Below are positions 17,509 through 27,276 of a stretch of 64,000 nt of DNA, in pieces. The stretch's first letter is position 1, and each line of letters begins with the position of its first letter. The DNA comes from Sediminicola arcticus. Lineage in GTDB: Bacteria; Bacteroidota; Bacteroidia; Flavobacteriales; Flavobacteriaceae. Under the pieces are notes generated by a model. It was not told where the DNA came from. It made no database searches and worked only from the letters and a program-made list of their open reading frames with translations. Position numbers and translations under genes: made by a program. The DNA lies in contig NZ_JBEXAE010000003.1 of NCBI RefSeq assembly GCF_040566695.1, positions 124,001 to 188,000 on the forward strand, in the 5' to 3' direction.

Positions 17509-19656
17509 ATGATTTTTATGAGACTCTTGGTAAAAAAGGAATTAGTTTTTTTATTAAGTATTAGCTTTGCAGCTTATTGTGAAAATAATAGAAAACAAAT
17601 GATAGATATAAAAGCACCTATAGCAAAAAAAATACCAGCGAAACTGGTAAAACATGATGACATTAGGATAGATAACTATTATTGGTTGAACGATAGGGAG
17701 AACCCTGAGGTGATTACCTACTTGGAACAGGAAAATGCCTATTACCAAGAGCAAACCGCGCATACAAAGAAATTTCAAGCTACTCTTTTTGAGGAAATGA
17801 AATCACGCATAAAAGAAGATGATTCGTCGGTTCCGTATAAGCAAAATGGATACTGGTATTTTACCAGATATGAAACGGCCAGGGATTATCCTATATATTC
17901 AAGACGTAAAGGAAAAGAGGATGCCCCCGAAGAAATTATGTTCGACTGTAACCTTTTGGCAGAAGGGAATGATTATTTTAGTTTGGGTGGGTTGGCCATT
18001 AGCACCGATAATAACCTAGCTGTGTTTGGTGTGGACACCGTTTCAAGAAGACAGTATCTCCTAAAGGTTAAAAATTTAACAACTGGGGATGTATATCCAG
18101 ATAAGATTGAAAATACAACAGGTGGCGCTGTTTGGGCTAACGACAACAAAACTTTTTTTTATGCCAAGAAAGATCCGGTCACCCTTCGTTCAGATAAAAT
18201 TTATAGACATGTGCTCGGAACTTCCGCACAAAATGACGTTTTGGTCTTTCATGAAGATGACGAAACTTTCAATACCTATGTTTATAAATCAAAATCTAAG
18301 AAATACATCATCATTGGTTCCTCAAGCACACTAACTTCAGAATATCAGTTTCTGGAGGCTGACAACCCGTCCGCTGAATTTAAAATATTTTCACCAAGGC
18401 AAAGAGGGCTGGAGTATTCCATAGCACATTATGGCACCTATTTTTACGTAATGACCAATAAAGATGGGGCCACCAATTTCAAGTTGATGAAGGTGGACGA
18501 GGAGAATACGTTATCAAAAAATTGGAAAGAATTTATTCCCCACAGGGATCGTGTACTACTGGAAGATGTAGATATTTTTAAGGACTACTATGTATTATCG
18601 GAACGTGAAAACGGACTTAATAAATTAAAGATTATTAGATGGGACAATAGCGAAAGCTACTATCTGCCATTTGATAATGAAACCTACACCGCATATGTAA
18701 GTACCAATCCAGATTTTGATACGGAAGTTTTAAGATACGGGTATAATGCACTTACCACTCCTAGTTCTATCATTGACTTTAATATGAGAACAAAGGAGAA
18801 AGTGATAAAAAAGGAACAAGAAGTACTTGGAGGTAAATTCAATAAGGATAATTACAGGTCCAAAAGAGTATGGGCCAAAGCCCAAGATGGGGTTAAAATT
18901 CCTATTTCTATGGTATACCATAAGGACACCAAATTAGATGGCACTAGCCCTTTGTTACAATACGCTTACGCTTCCTATGGATATACTTTAGATCCTTATT
19001 TTTCGACGGTAAGATTAAGCCTTTTAGATAGGGGATTCATTTATACCATTGTGCACGCTAGGGGTGGGGAGTATTTAGGTAGGAAATGGTATGAAGACGG
19101 AAAATTATTGAAGAAAAAAAATACATTTACAGATTTTATAGATGCTTCTAAATTTTTAATAGACAATAAATACACGAGTAGTAAACATCTCTATGCTGAA
19201 GGTGGATCAGCAGGAGGTTTGCTTATGGGAGCTATAGTAAATATGGCACCAGAACTATATAACGGTGTTATTGCAGCAGTACCCTTTGTGGATGTGGTTA
19301 CTACGATGTTAGATGAATCCATACCCTTAACTACGGGAGAGTATGATGAATGGGGTAACCCTAATGAAAAGGAATATTATGAGTACATCAAATCGTATTC
19401 CCCATATGATAATGTTACCACCCATGATTACCCTAATATGTATGTAATTACAGGGTTACATGATTCCCAAGTGCAATATTGGGAACCTGCCAAGTGGGTG
19501 GCCAAGCTTAGAACACATAAAACTGATACTAATATTTTATTATTCGATATTAATATGGATGCCGGACATGGTGGGGCTTCAGGTAGGTTTGAGTCCCTTA
19601 AAGAGGTAGCCAAAGAATATACCTTTTTGCTAGATTTAGAGGGCAAAATGGGTTAA
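17509..19656 (+). CDS. ptrB: S9 family prolyl oligopeptidase, oligopeptidase B-like, with export signal
   Basis: A 715-residue serine peptidase. The N-terminal beta-propeller (about 30-420) narrows access to peptides, and the C-terminal alpha/beta-hydrolase holds the triad Ser567 (GGSAGG), Asp652 (GLHDSQ) and His687 (AGHGG). ARGGEYLGRKWYEDGK is the oligopeptidase B signature, cleaving after Arg/Lys. Classical oligopeptidase B is cytosolic, but residues 8-24 are hydrophobic and end at a Cys, resembling a weak lipoprotein signal (AAYC). ATG at 17518 is an alternative start that leaves the signal intact. It is a single gene. Confidence 0.92.
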   Translation: MIFMRLLVKKELVFLLSISFAAYCENNRKQMIDIKAPIAKKIPAKLVKHDDIRIDNYYWLNDRENPEVITYLEQENAYYQEQTAHTKKFQATLFEEMKSRIKEDDSSVPYKQNGYWYFTRYETARDYPIYSRRKGKEDAPEEIMFDCNLLAEGNDYFSLGGLAISTDNNLAVFGVDTVSRRQYLLKVKNLTTGDVYPDKIENTTGGAVWANDNKTFFYAKKDPVTLRSDKIYRHVLGTSAQNDVLVFHEDDETFNTYVYKSKSKKYIIIGSSSTLTSEYQFLEADNPSAEFKIFSPRQRGLEYSIAHYGTYFYVMTNKDGATNFKLMKVDEENTLSKNWKEFIPHRDRVLLEDVDIFKDYYVLSERENGLNKLKIIRWDNSESYYLPFDNETYTAYVSTNPDFDTEVLRYGYNALTTPSSIIDFNMRTKEKVIKKEQEVLGGKFNKDNYRSKRVWAKAQDGVKIPISMVYHKDTKLDGTSPLLQYAYASYGYTLDPYFSTVRLSLLDRGFIYTIVHARGGEYLGRKWYEDGKLLKKKNTFTDFIDASKFLIDNKYTSSKHLYAEGGSAGGLLMGAIVNMAPELYNGVIAAVPFVDVVTTMLDESIPLTTGEYDEWGNPNEKEYYEYIKSYSPYDNVTTHDYPNMYVITGLHDSQVQYWEPAKWVAKLRTHKTDTNILLFDINMDAGHGGASGRFESLKEVAKEYTFLLDLEGKMG

Positions 19657-19739
19657 TCTAAAAAAAATAATTAATTTTGTAATTGGAATTTTGTTAATCT
19701 TGTAACTTTTAGACTAATAGATTCCCTTAGACGACCTAT

Positions 19740-20780
19740 ATGGAACATAAGATAAACGCTTACAATAACGTCCTAGAACTCATAGGAAACACCCCTCTAG
19801 TTAAACTCAACAAAATTGCATCAGGGCTTACAGGTAACTTCTACGCAAAGGTAGAGGCCTTTAATCCCGGACATTCTTCAAAGGACAGAATTGCAGCCTA
19901 TATCATTGAAGAAGCTGAAAGAAAGGGTATCCTGACAAAGGACAGTACCATTATTGAAACAACATCAGGCAATACTGGCTTTAGTATTGCTATGGTAAGT
20001 ATTATTAAAGGCTATGAATGCATTTTGGCTGTTAGCTCCAAGTCGTCAAAAGATAAAATAGATATGTTACGCTCTATGGGTGCAAAGGTATATGTGTGTC
20101 CTGCCCATGTAAGTGCAGACGATCCAAGATCTTACTATGAAGTGGCAAAGCGACTTCATAGCGAGGTAAAGGGTTCCATTTACTTAAATCAATATTTTAA
20201 TGATTTAAACGCTGAGGCCCACTATCGCAGTACGGGTCCTGAGATTTGGAATCAGACCAATGGGAATATTACACATTTAGTGGCGTGCAGTGGAACTGGT
20301 GGAACAATATCAGGTACAGCAAAATATTTAAAAGAAAAAAATCCAACTATTAGAATAATAGGAGTTGACGCCTTTGGTTCTGTTTTGAAAAAATACCACG
20401 AGACCAAAGAATTTGATTCCAATGAAATATACCCATACAGAATTGAAGGTTTGGGTAAAAATTTAATTCCTTCAGCAACTAATTTTGATATTATAGACGA
20501 ATTCATCAAGGTAACTGACGAGGAAAGTGCACATACTGCTAGGGAGGTATCAAGGACAGAAGGGATGTTTGTAGGGTATACCAGCGGAGCCGTAATGCAA
20601 GCAGTAAAGCAGTTGGACGAAAAAGGGGAATTTGGAAAGGATAGTAATGTTGTAGTCATATTTCCTGATCATGGTTCTAGGTATATGAGCAAAATTTATA
20701 GTGACCAATGGATGGAGGATCAAGGATTCTTTGATAGTAAACATGAATCCGAGCCTCAAGAAATCCAATACATAAAATAA
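19740..20780 (+). CDS. cysM: PLP-dependent cysteine synthase family protein
   Basis: A 346-residue fold-type II PLP enzyme related to O-acetylserine sulfhydrylase and cystathionine beta-synthase. The Schiff-base Lys48 is in GHSSKDRIA; the substrate loop is TTSGNTGFSIA near residue 78; the phosphate-binding Gly-rich loop is SGTGGTISG near 184-192; TSGAV near 285 is the end of the active site. It would add sulfide to O-acetylserine (or phosphoserine) to make cysteine. It has its own terminator. A TAATTTTG box 60 bases upstream may be its promoter. Confidence 0.92.
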   Translation: MEHKINAYNNVLELIGNTPLVKLNKIASGLTGNFYAKVEAFNPGHSSKDRIAAYIIEEAERKGILTKDSTIIETTSGNTGFSIAMVSIIKGYECILAVSSKSSKDKIDMLRSMGAKVYVCPAHVSADDPRSYYEVAKRLHSEVKGSIYLNQYFNDLNAEAHYRSTGPEIWNQTNGNITHLVACSGTGGTISGTAKYLKEKNPTIRIIGVDAFGSVLKKYHETKEFDSNEIYPYRIEGLGKNLIPSATNFDIIDEFIKVTDEESAHTAREVSRTEGMFVGYTSGAVMQAVKQLDEKGEFGKDSNVVVIFPDHGSRYMSKIYSDQWMEDQGFFDSKHESEPQEIQYIK

Positions 20781-20800
20781 GTAGCATTTTATGGTTATAA

Positions 20801-20836
20801 AAAAAGCAATGACTTGAGTTGTCATTGCTTTTTTTT
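20801..20836 (+). terminator. Terminator of the cysteine synthase gene
   Basis: A 13-bp perfect stem (AAAAAGCAATGAC and its complement) with a 7-base loop runs into a T-run, 20 bases after the stop. Confidence 0.92.
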
Positions 20837-20879
20837 ATTTATACCTGAAAATAATTTATGAATCCTTATTAAAAATCAA

Positions 20880-20887
20880 TACTTTTG
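20880..20887 (+). promoter_or_regulatory. -7 box of the serine palmitoyltransferase-like gene
   Basis: TACTTTTG matches TAnnTTTG and lies 22 bases before the ATG at 20910. Confidence 0.55.
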
Positions 20888-20909
20888 CTATCTAAACTAA
20901 GCAGTCTAA

Positions 20910-22169
20910 ATGAGAGACTTATTTGATAGAATAATAGAGAATAAGGGACCACTAGGAAAGTGGGCTTCCCAAGCAGAGGGATATTTTGTCTTTCCAAAAT
21001 TAGAAGGACCTATTTCCAATAGAATGAAATTTCAAGGTAAAGAAGTGATTACTTGGAGTATCAATGATTACTTAGGTCTTGCAAACAGGCCTGAAGTAAA
21101 AAAGGTAGATGGTGAAACAGCAGCGGAATATGGTGCAGCTTTTCCTATGGGTGCAAGAATGATGAGTGGTCATACAGATTTTCATGAGCAATTGGAGCAA
21201 GAATTAGCTGCTTTTGTGAACAAGCAATCTGCTTATTTACTAAATTTCGGATATCAGGGCATTTTGTCAACTATTGACGCTTTGGTTTCTAAAGACGATA
21301 TCATTGTATACGATGTGGATGCGCATGCTTGTATTATAGATGGGGTGAGGCTGCACATGGGTAAACGATTTACGTTTATGCATAATGACATTGAAAGTCT
21401 TGAGAAGAACTTGGATCGTGCTACAAAAATGGCAGAACAGACCGGGGGAGGTATTTTAGTTATCTCTGAAGGTGTATTTGGCATGCGCGGGGAACAAGGG
21501 AAACTTAAAGAAATTGTTGCCCTTAAGAAAAAATATAATTTCAGATTTTTAGTGGATGATGCCCACGGATTCGGAACTTTGGGTGCTACTGGCGCAGGTG
21601 CAGGTGAGGAGCAAGGAATACAGGATGGGATAGATGTCTATTTCGCTACTTTTGCTAAATCAATGGCTGGTATAGGAGCATTCTTGGCTGCAGATAAAGA
21701 GATCATCGATTACTTAAAATACAATCTTCGTTCACAGATGTTCGCAAAATCTTTGCCAATGATCTATGTGAAGGGAGCGTTGAAACGTTTGGATATGTTA
21801 CGTACTATGCCGGAGCTTAAAGCTAAGCTTTGGGAAAACGTGAATGCACTTCAAAATGGTCTTAAAGAAAGAGGTTTTGATATAGGGACCACAACCAGTT
21901 GTGTGACCCCCGTTTATTTAAACGGTAGTATCCCTGAAGCCATGGCCTTGGTAAAGGATCTAAGGGAAAACTATAGCATTTTCTGTTCTATAGTTGTATA
22001 TCCTGTCATTCCAAAAGGATTAATCTTATTGAGAATGATCCCAACGGCAACACATACAATAGAAGATATAAATGAGACTTTAGAAGCCTTTTCTGAGATT
22101 CGCGCGAGATTGGAGAATGGCACCTATAAAAGGCTATCAGCTGCAGTTGCAGCAGCAATGGGCGAATAA
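20910..22169 (+). CDS. spt: Alpha-oxoamine synthase, serine palmitoyltransferase-like
   Basis: A 419-residue fold-type I PLP enzyme that condenses an amino acid with an acyl-CoA or acyl-ACP. The cofactor Lys is about residue 250 in ATFAKSMAGIGAF. VDDAHGFGTLG near 215 and the GARMMSGHTDFHEQLE segment near 80 are family hallmarks. In Bacteroidota this long form makes the sphingoid base (3-ketosphinganine) or, with cysteate, the sulfonolipid capnine base. AONS (bioF) or 2-amino-3-ketobutyrate ligase (kbl) are alternatives, but the N-terminal extension and the MRDLFDRI start fit the lipid enzyme. The convergent neighbour is an acyltransferase-like gene. Confidence 0.82.
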   Translation: MRDLFDRIIENKGPLGKWASQAEGYFVFPKLEGPISNRMKFQGKEVITWSINDYLGLANRPEVKKVDGETAAEYGAAFPMGARMMSGHTDFHEQLEQELAAFVNKQSAYLLNFGYQGILSTIDALVSKDDIIVYDVDAHACIIDGVRLHMGKRFTFMHNDIESLEKNLDRATKMAEQTGGGILVISEGVFGMRGEQGKLKEIVALKKKYNFRFLVDDAHGFGTLGATGAGAGEEQGIQDGIDVYFATFAKSMAGIGAFLAADKEIIDYLKYNLRSQMFAKSLPMIYVKGALKRLDMLRTMPELKAKLWENVNALQNGLKERGFDIGTTTSCVTPVYLNGSIPEAMALVKDLRENYSIFCSIVVYPVIPKGLILLRMIPTATHTIEDINETLEAFSEIRARLENGTYKRLSAAVAAAMGE

Positions 22170-22190
22170 CCGAAAGCTTGAGATATAAAA

Positions 22191-22222
22191 AAATCCCATA
22201 TTATTTAATATGGGATTTTTTA
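22191..22222. terminator. Bidirectional terminator
   Basis: A 13-bp perfect stem built on AAATCCCATATTA with a 2-base centre, A and T flanks; it separates the convergent spt-like and GNAT-like genes. Confidence 0.9.
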
Positions 22223-22235
22223 TTTGTAGTAGTTC

Positions 22236-23357
22236 CTATTTAAGGTTCTTCCTAAAAGTTTTTCGTCGCTTGTAAATTTGTGGGTCAAAGTGTTTCCAAA
22301 GTTGGCGTATGGCCACATTGTCTTCTAACTCTGGCGTTCTATAGCAGTATTCAATACCTTTTTTCGAAAACGTCTTATGGTATTCACTAAAAATGACGGC
22401 TGTAACCCCTTTATTTTGATATTCGGGATGCACTCCAATAAGATAAAAAGTAACATCTTTACTATTCTTTTTTGCCTTAAGTAAATGATAAAGACCAAAA
22501 GGGAACAATTTTCCCTTAGCTTTTTGTAATGCCTCAGAGAAAGAAGGCATAACAATACTAAAAGCTATAAGGTTGTCATCCTTATCAACAACAAATTTGA
22601 TATACTCTGGATTGATGAAACTGATGTATTTCTTTTTGAAATATTCTTTTTGAATAGCTGTGATTGGAACAAAGGAGGAAAGTTTAGCATAGCTTTCATT
22701 AAATAGATCAAACATCTTGTCCGCCATGGGCATTACTTCCTTAGTCTTTGTGAAATTAATGGCTTTTACCCCATATCTCCGCTTGACCAATTCATTTGCC
22801 TTCTCAAAAAATTTAGGGTTTGCATTAATAAAAGGGAATTTATTTTCTGCATATTCTTTTTCCTTTACAAATCCAAAATGCTCAAAATGGTTTACGTAAT
22901 AAGGATGATTGTACCAGGTAATCATTGTGCCTATGTGGTTAAAACCTTCTGTTAATACCCCTACTTTATCCATATTAGAGAACCCTACAGGGCCTTCCAT
23001 ATATTCCAATTGATGTTGCTTCCCTATTTCAGCCACTTTGTCTAATAAAGCACCCGAAACCTCAAAATCGTCAATAAAATCGAACCATCCAAAGCGCATT
23101 TTATTCACTTTTTGTTGGTTGATTTCTATCTTATTGATTATTCCTGCAACTCGTCCAACAATTTGATCTCCTTTGTAGGCCAAAAGGAACCATGCTTCTG
23201 CATCCTGAAAAACGGGATTCTTAGATTTATCAAAAGATGCCAATTCATCATTGATAATTGGGGGGACCCAATAAGGGGAATTTTTATATAGTAAAAAAGG
23301 AAAGGTGACAAACTTCTTTAAATCGGATTTAGAGATAGCTTCTTTTATCGTGATCAT
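22236..23357 (-). CDS. GNAT-fold acyltransferase-like protein
   Basis: A 373-residue cytosolic protein with two GNAT-like halves. The first half (about 1-170) has FLLAYKGDQIVGRVAGIINK, and the second (about 190-373) has FYLIGVHPEYQNKGVTAVIFSEYHKTF, an acyl-CoA-binding loop. Such proteins are common in Bacteroidota and are sometimes given unrelated names. Its place tail-to-tail with the serine palmitoyltransferase-like gene suggests a role in amide-linked lipid synthesis, such as N-acylation of the long-chain base; this is inference from context only. Confidence 0.7.
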   Translation of the reverse strand: MITIKEAISKSDLKKFVTFPFLLYKNSPYWVPPIINDELASFDKSKNPVFQDAEAWFLLAYKGDQIVGRVAGIINKIEINQQKVNKMRFGWFDFIDDFEVSGALLDKVAEIGKQHQLEYMEGPVGFSNMDKVGVLTEGFNHIGTMITWYNHPYYVNHFEHFGFVKEKEYAENKFPFINANPKFFEKANELVKRRYGVKAINFTKTKEVMPMADKMFDLFNESYAKLSSFVPITAIQKEYFKKKYISFINPEYIKFVVDKDDNLIAFSIVMPSFSEALQKAKGKLFPFGLYHLLKAKKNSKDVTFYLIGVHPEYQNKGVTAVIFSEYHKTFSKKGIEYCYRTPELEDNVAIRQLWKHFDPQIYKRRKTFRKNLK

Positions 23358-23467
23358 CTTATATGTTTTCTATCATCAATATTAGTAATATTAATCAATA
23401 GAATAAAATACCTCTCCAATATTCGGTGTTAATTGATGATATGCCTTTCTCTATCAACTTTGTTTAT

Positions 23468-24451
23468 TCAGAAGTCAGTTTCATCATTATTTTTATTTTT
23501 CTTTTTCTTCTTCTTTGATTTTTTCATACTGCTTGAACTGATACTTCCATTTTCTCCATCATTTTGGTCTTCAATGGGCATCAATGCATCTCGGTGCATA
23601 TCCAAGCGATAAGAGAAACCGACCGTTCCAAATTGTTTGGAAGGGGTATTTTTAAAGTTGGTGGCTATATTAATATCCGCTTGAAAATTTTTATTGAATA
23701 AGTATGCTACACCTGTTCTTACTATTGCATCGGCATAGCGATCACTTTTAATACCTTGGTGCTCAAGAAAGACACTCCATTTAGGATTGCCCAATGCATG
23801 TGAAACAGAAACGATATAACTCATTTCTGGAAAATCTGTTCCAATCCTATCATAGGCAATATTTGAAATAAGAACAAACCTAGAGGATAACCGACTTTGG
23901 GTGGTCAACATCACACGGGGAGAAACTATTGGATCTCCAGAATAATAAGGGTTTTCCCCCAGAACAAAATTGGCGCCAGCATATATGGAAATTGCGGGAA
24001 TTAAACTTTTAAGTTTAAAGCCATGATTGGCTTTCCAACTATATAGGTTAGGTTTATTGCTTTCAGGATTTTTAAAAGGATCGTAAAGCAAATACTTTAG
24101 ACCCAATCTATTTCTCGTGAAATCCTTTCTAGTAAGGTCTAGATCTTGTTGGGTATAAAAAATGTCTTCCTTAACATAAGAACCTTCGTAGTAAATTTCC
24201 AATGACTCAAAAAACAGACCATAGCGCAAGGCGATATCTATTCCTAAAAAGTCAGATTCGGTGAACAACTTTACGTGCTCATCTTTTTGCATGGTAGACC
24301 CAATTTCAGCTTGTAGCACATTTTTGCCAACGGCATAGGCACTAACTGATTGTCCTGGTCTATTGGAATTTATGACATCCGTATATTGGGAATTCATCGA
24401 TATGGGTAATAAGAATAGAAATGACAGGAATACTATTTGAGGATATTTCAT
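23468..24451 (-). CDS. Outer-membrane beta-barrel (MetA-type transporter-like) protein
   Basis: A 327-residue exported protein from the Met at 24451, which begins a good signal peptide (MKYPQIVFLSFLFLLPISMNSQ). A Met eight codons upstream would put a polar stretch before the signal and is rejected. The body is a beta-barrel with alternating polar and aromatic residues (EIGSTMQKDEHV, YAVGKNVLQAEI), like the outer-membrane transporters related to the phenol MetA pathway. The barrel reaches FGTVGFSYRL near residue 285; a tail of Lys (SKKKKKKNKNN) follows, resembling the tail of the exported protein at 7052-7507. Confidence 0.7.
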   Translation of the reverse strand: MKYPQIVFLSFLFLLPISMNSQYTDVINSNRPGQSVSAYAVGKNVLQAEIGSTMQKDEHVKLFTESDFLGIDIALRYGLFFESLEIYYEGSYVKEDIFYTQQDLDLTRKDFTRNRLGLKYLLYDPFKNPESNKPNLYSWKANHGFKLKSLIPAISIYAGANFVLGENPYYSGDPIVSPRVMLTTQSRLSSRFVLISNIAYDRIGTDFPEMSYIVSVSHALGNPKWSVFLEHQGIKSDRYADAIVRTGVAYLFNKNFQADINIATNFKNTPSKQFGTVGFSYRLDMHRDALMPIEDQNDGENGSISSSSMKKSKKKKKKNKNNDETDF

Positions 24452-24555
24452 TGTAAAGGGGTTACTTAAAGGCATGTTTTTATTATTATTTTATGACTTT
24501 TACACTATGTATACAACGCTATAATTGTATTTTTGATATAAATTTTTGAAATAAT

Positions 24556-24819
24556 ATGGGTTTGTTAAAAACAGTATTAATCATTCTGTTAGTATATTTT
24601 TTTCTCAAAATATTGGCTAAATGGTTTGGTCCGAAAATATTGCGATACGCTGCAAAAAAAACCGAGCAGCATTTCAAAGAAAAGTTTGGTGGTTTTCCCA
24701 ATCAAGCTTCAGCTAAAGAAGAGAAAGCGGGAGAAGTAATCATTGAGAAAAATAAGGGCACAACCTCTTCATCTTCTAAAAAAGTTGGAGAATACATAGA
24801 TTTTGAAGAAATTGACTAA
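24556..24819 (+). CDS. DUF4834 family membrane protein
   Basis: An 87-residue protein with one N-terminal transmembrane helix (residues 3-22), a basic juxtamembrane segment (KWFGPKILRYAAKKTEQHF) and a disordered acidic tail ending VGEYIDFEEID, the pattern of Bacteroidota DUF4834. Function is unknown. It begins a run of four genes with YfhO, a glycosyltransferase and a flippase, with a 21-base gap to the next gene. A TATTTTTG box at 24528-24535, 21 bases before the ATG, is a likely -7 element. Confidence 0.82.
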   Translation: MGLLKTVLIILLVYFFLKILAKWFGPKILRYAAKKTEQHFKEKFGGFPNQASAKEEKAGEVIIEKNKGTTSSSSKKVGEYIDFEEID

Positions 24820-24840
24820 TTAATACCACAACCACCAACC

Positions 24841-27276
24841 ATGAAAATCGGCATTAAAGCGCTATTTATACATTTTTTTATTCTTGTTCTTTTTATTATT
24901 GCCTCGTTGGCATATTTCCATCCAGTTTTACAAGGAAAGAAAATTTTTCAATCGGATATTGCCCAGTATACTGGAATGGCTAAAGAACAAGCCGATTTTA
25001 GGAACAATTATGGAGAAGAACCTTATTGGACCAACAGTGCTTTTGGAGGAATGCCAACGTATCAATTAGGGGCCCACTATCCGCATAACTATGTGAAGCA
25101 ATTGGATAGTCTCATCCGATTTCTACCTAGGCCGGCTGATTATTTATTTTTGTATTTTATAGGCTTTTATATTCTCCTATGTTGCATGAAGGTAGATTAT
25201 AGATTGGCAGCCTTAGGAGCATTGGCATTTGGATTTTCCACCTATTTGATCATCATATTGGGAGTTGGTCACAATGCTAAAGCGCACGCCATTGGATACC
25301 TTCCTATTATACTTGCAGGAATTGTATTGACATTCAGACAAAAATACATTTGGGGCTTCATTCTTACAGCCTTGGCCATGGCACTAGAGGTAAGCGCCAA
25401 TCACTATCAGATGACCTATTATTTTATGTTATTGGTTGTAGTTGTTGGAACTGCTTATCTTATTGATGCGATTATAAAGAAAACCTTCAAGAACTTCTTT
25501 TTTTCAATAGGCATTTTAATAGGTGCTGTTTTTTTAGGGATACTGGTAAATGCTACTAGTCTAATGGCAACCAAGGAGTATGCCGATTGGAGCACTAGGG
25601 GGCAAACAGAATTGACCATTAATCCTGATGGTTCTCCAAAGATAAATACGAGTGGGTTGGATAAGGAGTATATCACCCAATACAGTTATGGTATTGCAGA
25701 ATCCATGAATTTATTTGTTCCTAGATTGTTTGGGGGATCTAATAGTGAAGATTTGGGGACAGAATCCAATGCCTACACTTATTTGACAAACCAAGGATTA
25801 TCCAGGACAAAGGCTTTGGAATTTACTAGTGGCTTACCACTATACTGGGGAGACCAACCTATTGTGGCCGCTCCGGCTTATATTGGCGCTATCGTTTTCT
25901 TCCTTTTTATTTTAGGAATTTTCTTGGTTCAGGGCAAGGCGAAATGGTGGCTAGTAGGGGGAACCATTATGGCGCTTTTGCTTTCGTGGGGTAAGAATTT
26001 TGGATTATTGACCGACTTCATGATCGACTTCTTCCCCTTATATGATAAGTTCAGGGCCGTATCTTCGATACAGGTGATATTGGAATTATGTGCGCCAATT
26101 CTGGCAGTATTGGCTTTAGTAGAATTATTTAAACCTACTTTGGAGAAGACTAAAAAACTGAATGCACTTAAGGTTTCGGTTTTAATTTTTTTAGGTTTTG
26201 TAGTCTTACTGTTCCTATTAAAGGGTACGTTCAATTTTGTTGGGCAAAGCGATGATACCTATAAAAAATATTTCGGAGAAGAAATCATGACCATGATACA
26301 GTTGGATAGGGAGTCTGTTTATATTAGTGATCTAATCCGATCCCTAATATATGTCCTATTGGCTGCAGTAGCACTTTGGCTTTATATCAAAGAACGAATC
26401 AAAGAAAATTTATTGGCTCTTGCTTTGGGCTTACTACTAGTATTTGACCTTGTGGGAATTGACCTTAGATATGTAAACGAAAGCGATTTTGTTAGGGCAA
26501 GACAAATGGAAGAGCCGTTTCAAGAAACTGCTATGGATAAGGAGATAGCTAAAGATCCTAGTATTTTTAGAGTATATGACCCGTCTGAAGGTTTAAATGG
26601 TGCAAGAACTTCTTATTTTCATCAGTCTATCGGAGGATATCATGCTGCAAAACCAGCAGCATTACAGGAATTGTTCGATTTTCATGTATATAAGAACAAC
26701 ATGCGCGTTTTGAACATGCTCAACGTTAAATACGTAGTTCAGCAAGACGAAGATGGTAGGGATTACCCCGCATTAAATCCATATGCCAGTGGCAATGCAT
26801 GGTTTGTAAAGACCTTAATTCCCGTAAAAAATGCCAATCAGGAAATTCAAGCATTGGACAGCTTGGATGTCATCAACGAGGTGGTCATAAATACGAATGA
26901 CTTTCCAAATATTACATCTCTCTCCTTTCAAAAAGATTCCACGGCGACTATTAAACTTTTAGACTATAGTCCGAATCATTTGACCTATAGGTCAATAAAT
27001 GTCCAAGATGCCTTGGCCGTTTTTTCAGAGATGTATTATGCCGATGGATGGAATGCTTATGTGGATGGAATCAAAACTCCCCATTTTAAAGTAAATTATA
27101 TCCTAAGGTCAATGAAAGTACCCGCCGGAAATCATAAAATAGAATTTAAATTTGAACCAAAGGTGATTGAAACTGGGGGAACCATTACTTTGGCCAGCTC
27201 TGTGCTTTTAGGTCTTTTTGTTCTTGGTGGTATCGGTTTTTCGTTATGGAATTTGCGTAAAAAGGAAGATTCTTAA
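24841..27276 (+). CDS. YfhO family multi-pass membrane protein
   Basis: An 811-residue integral membrane protein of the YfhO family, relatives of which are GT-C-type glycosyltransferases using a lipid-linked sugar donor. About 12-14 transmembrane helices fill residues 8-545. A large extracytoplasmic region follows (about 550-775, with ALQELFDFHVYKNNMRVLNMLNVKYVV), and a last helix at 780-803 precedes a Lys/Glu tail. A conserved acidic loop after the first helix (FQSDIAQYTGMAKE) fits a GT-C donor site. Its stop overlaps the next start by one base (TAATG), so the genes are translated together. Confidence 0.88.
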   Translation: MKIGIKALFIHFFILVLFIIASLAYFHPVLQGKKIFQSDIAQYTGMAKEQADFRNNYGEEPYWTNSAFGGMPTYQLGAHYPHNYVKQLDSLIRFLPRPADYLFLYFIGFYILLCCMKVDYRLAALGALAFGFSTYLIIILGVGHNAKAHAIGYLPIILAGIVLTFRQKYIWGFILTALAMALEVSANHYQMTYYFMLLVVVVGTAYLIDAIIKKTFKNFFFSIGILIGAVFLGILVNATSLMATKEYADWSTRGQTELTINPDGSPKINTSGLDKEYITQYSYGIAESMNLFVPRLFGGSNSEDLGTESNAYTYLTNQGLSRTKALEFTSGLPLYWGDQPIVAAPAYIGAIVFFLFILGIFLVQGKAKWWLVGGTIMALLLSWGKNFGLLTDFMIDFFPLYDKFRAVSSIQVILELCAPILAVLALVELFKPTLEKTKKLNALKVSVLIFLGFVVLLFLLKGTFNFVGQSDDTYKKYFGEEIMTMIQLDRESVYISDLIRSLIYVLLAAVALWLYIKERIKENLLALALGLLLVFDLVGIDLRYVNESDFVRARQMEEPFQETAMDKEIAKDPSIFRVYDPSEGLNGARTSYFHQSIGGYHAAKPAALQELFDFHVYKNNMRVLNMLNVKYVVQQDEDGRDYPALNPYASGNAWFVKTLIPVKNANQEIQALDSLDVINEVVINTNDFPNITSLSFQKDSTATIKLLDYSPNHLTYRSINVQDALAVFSEMYYADGWNAYVDGIKTPHFKVNYILRSMKVPAGNHKIEFKFEPKVIETGGTITLASSVLLGLFVLGGIGFSLWNLRKKEDS

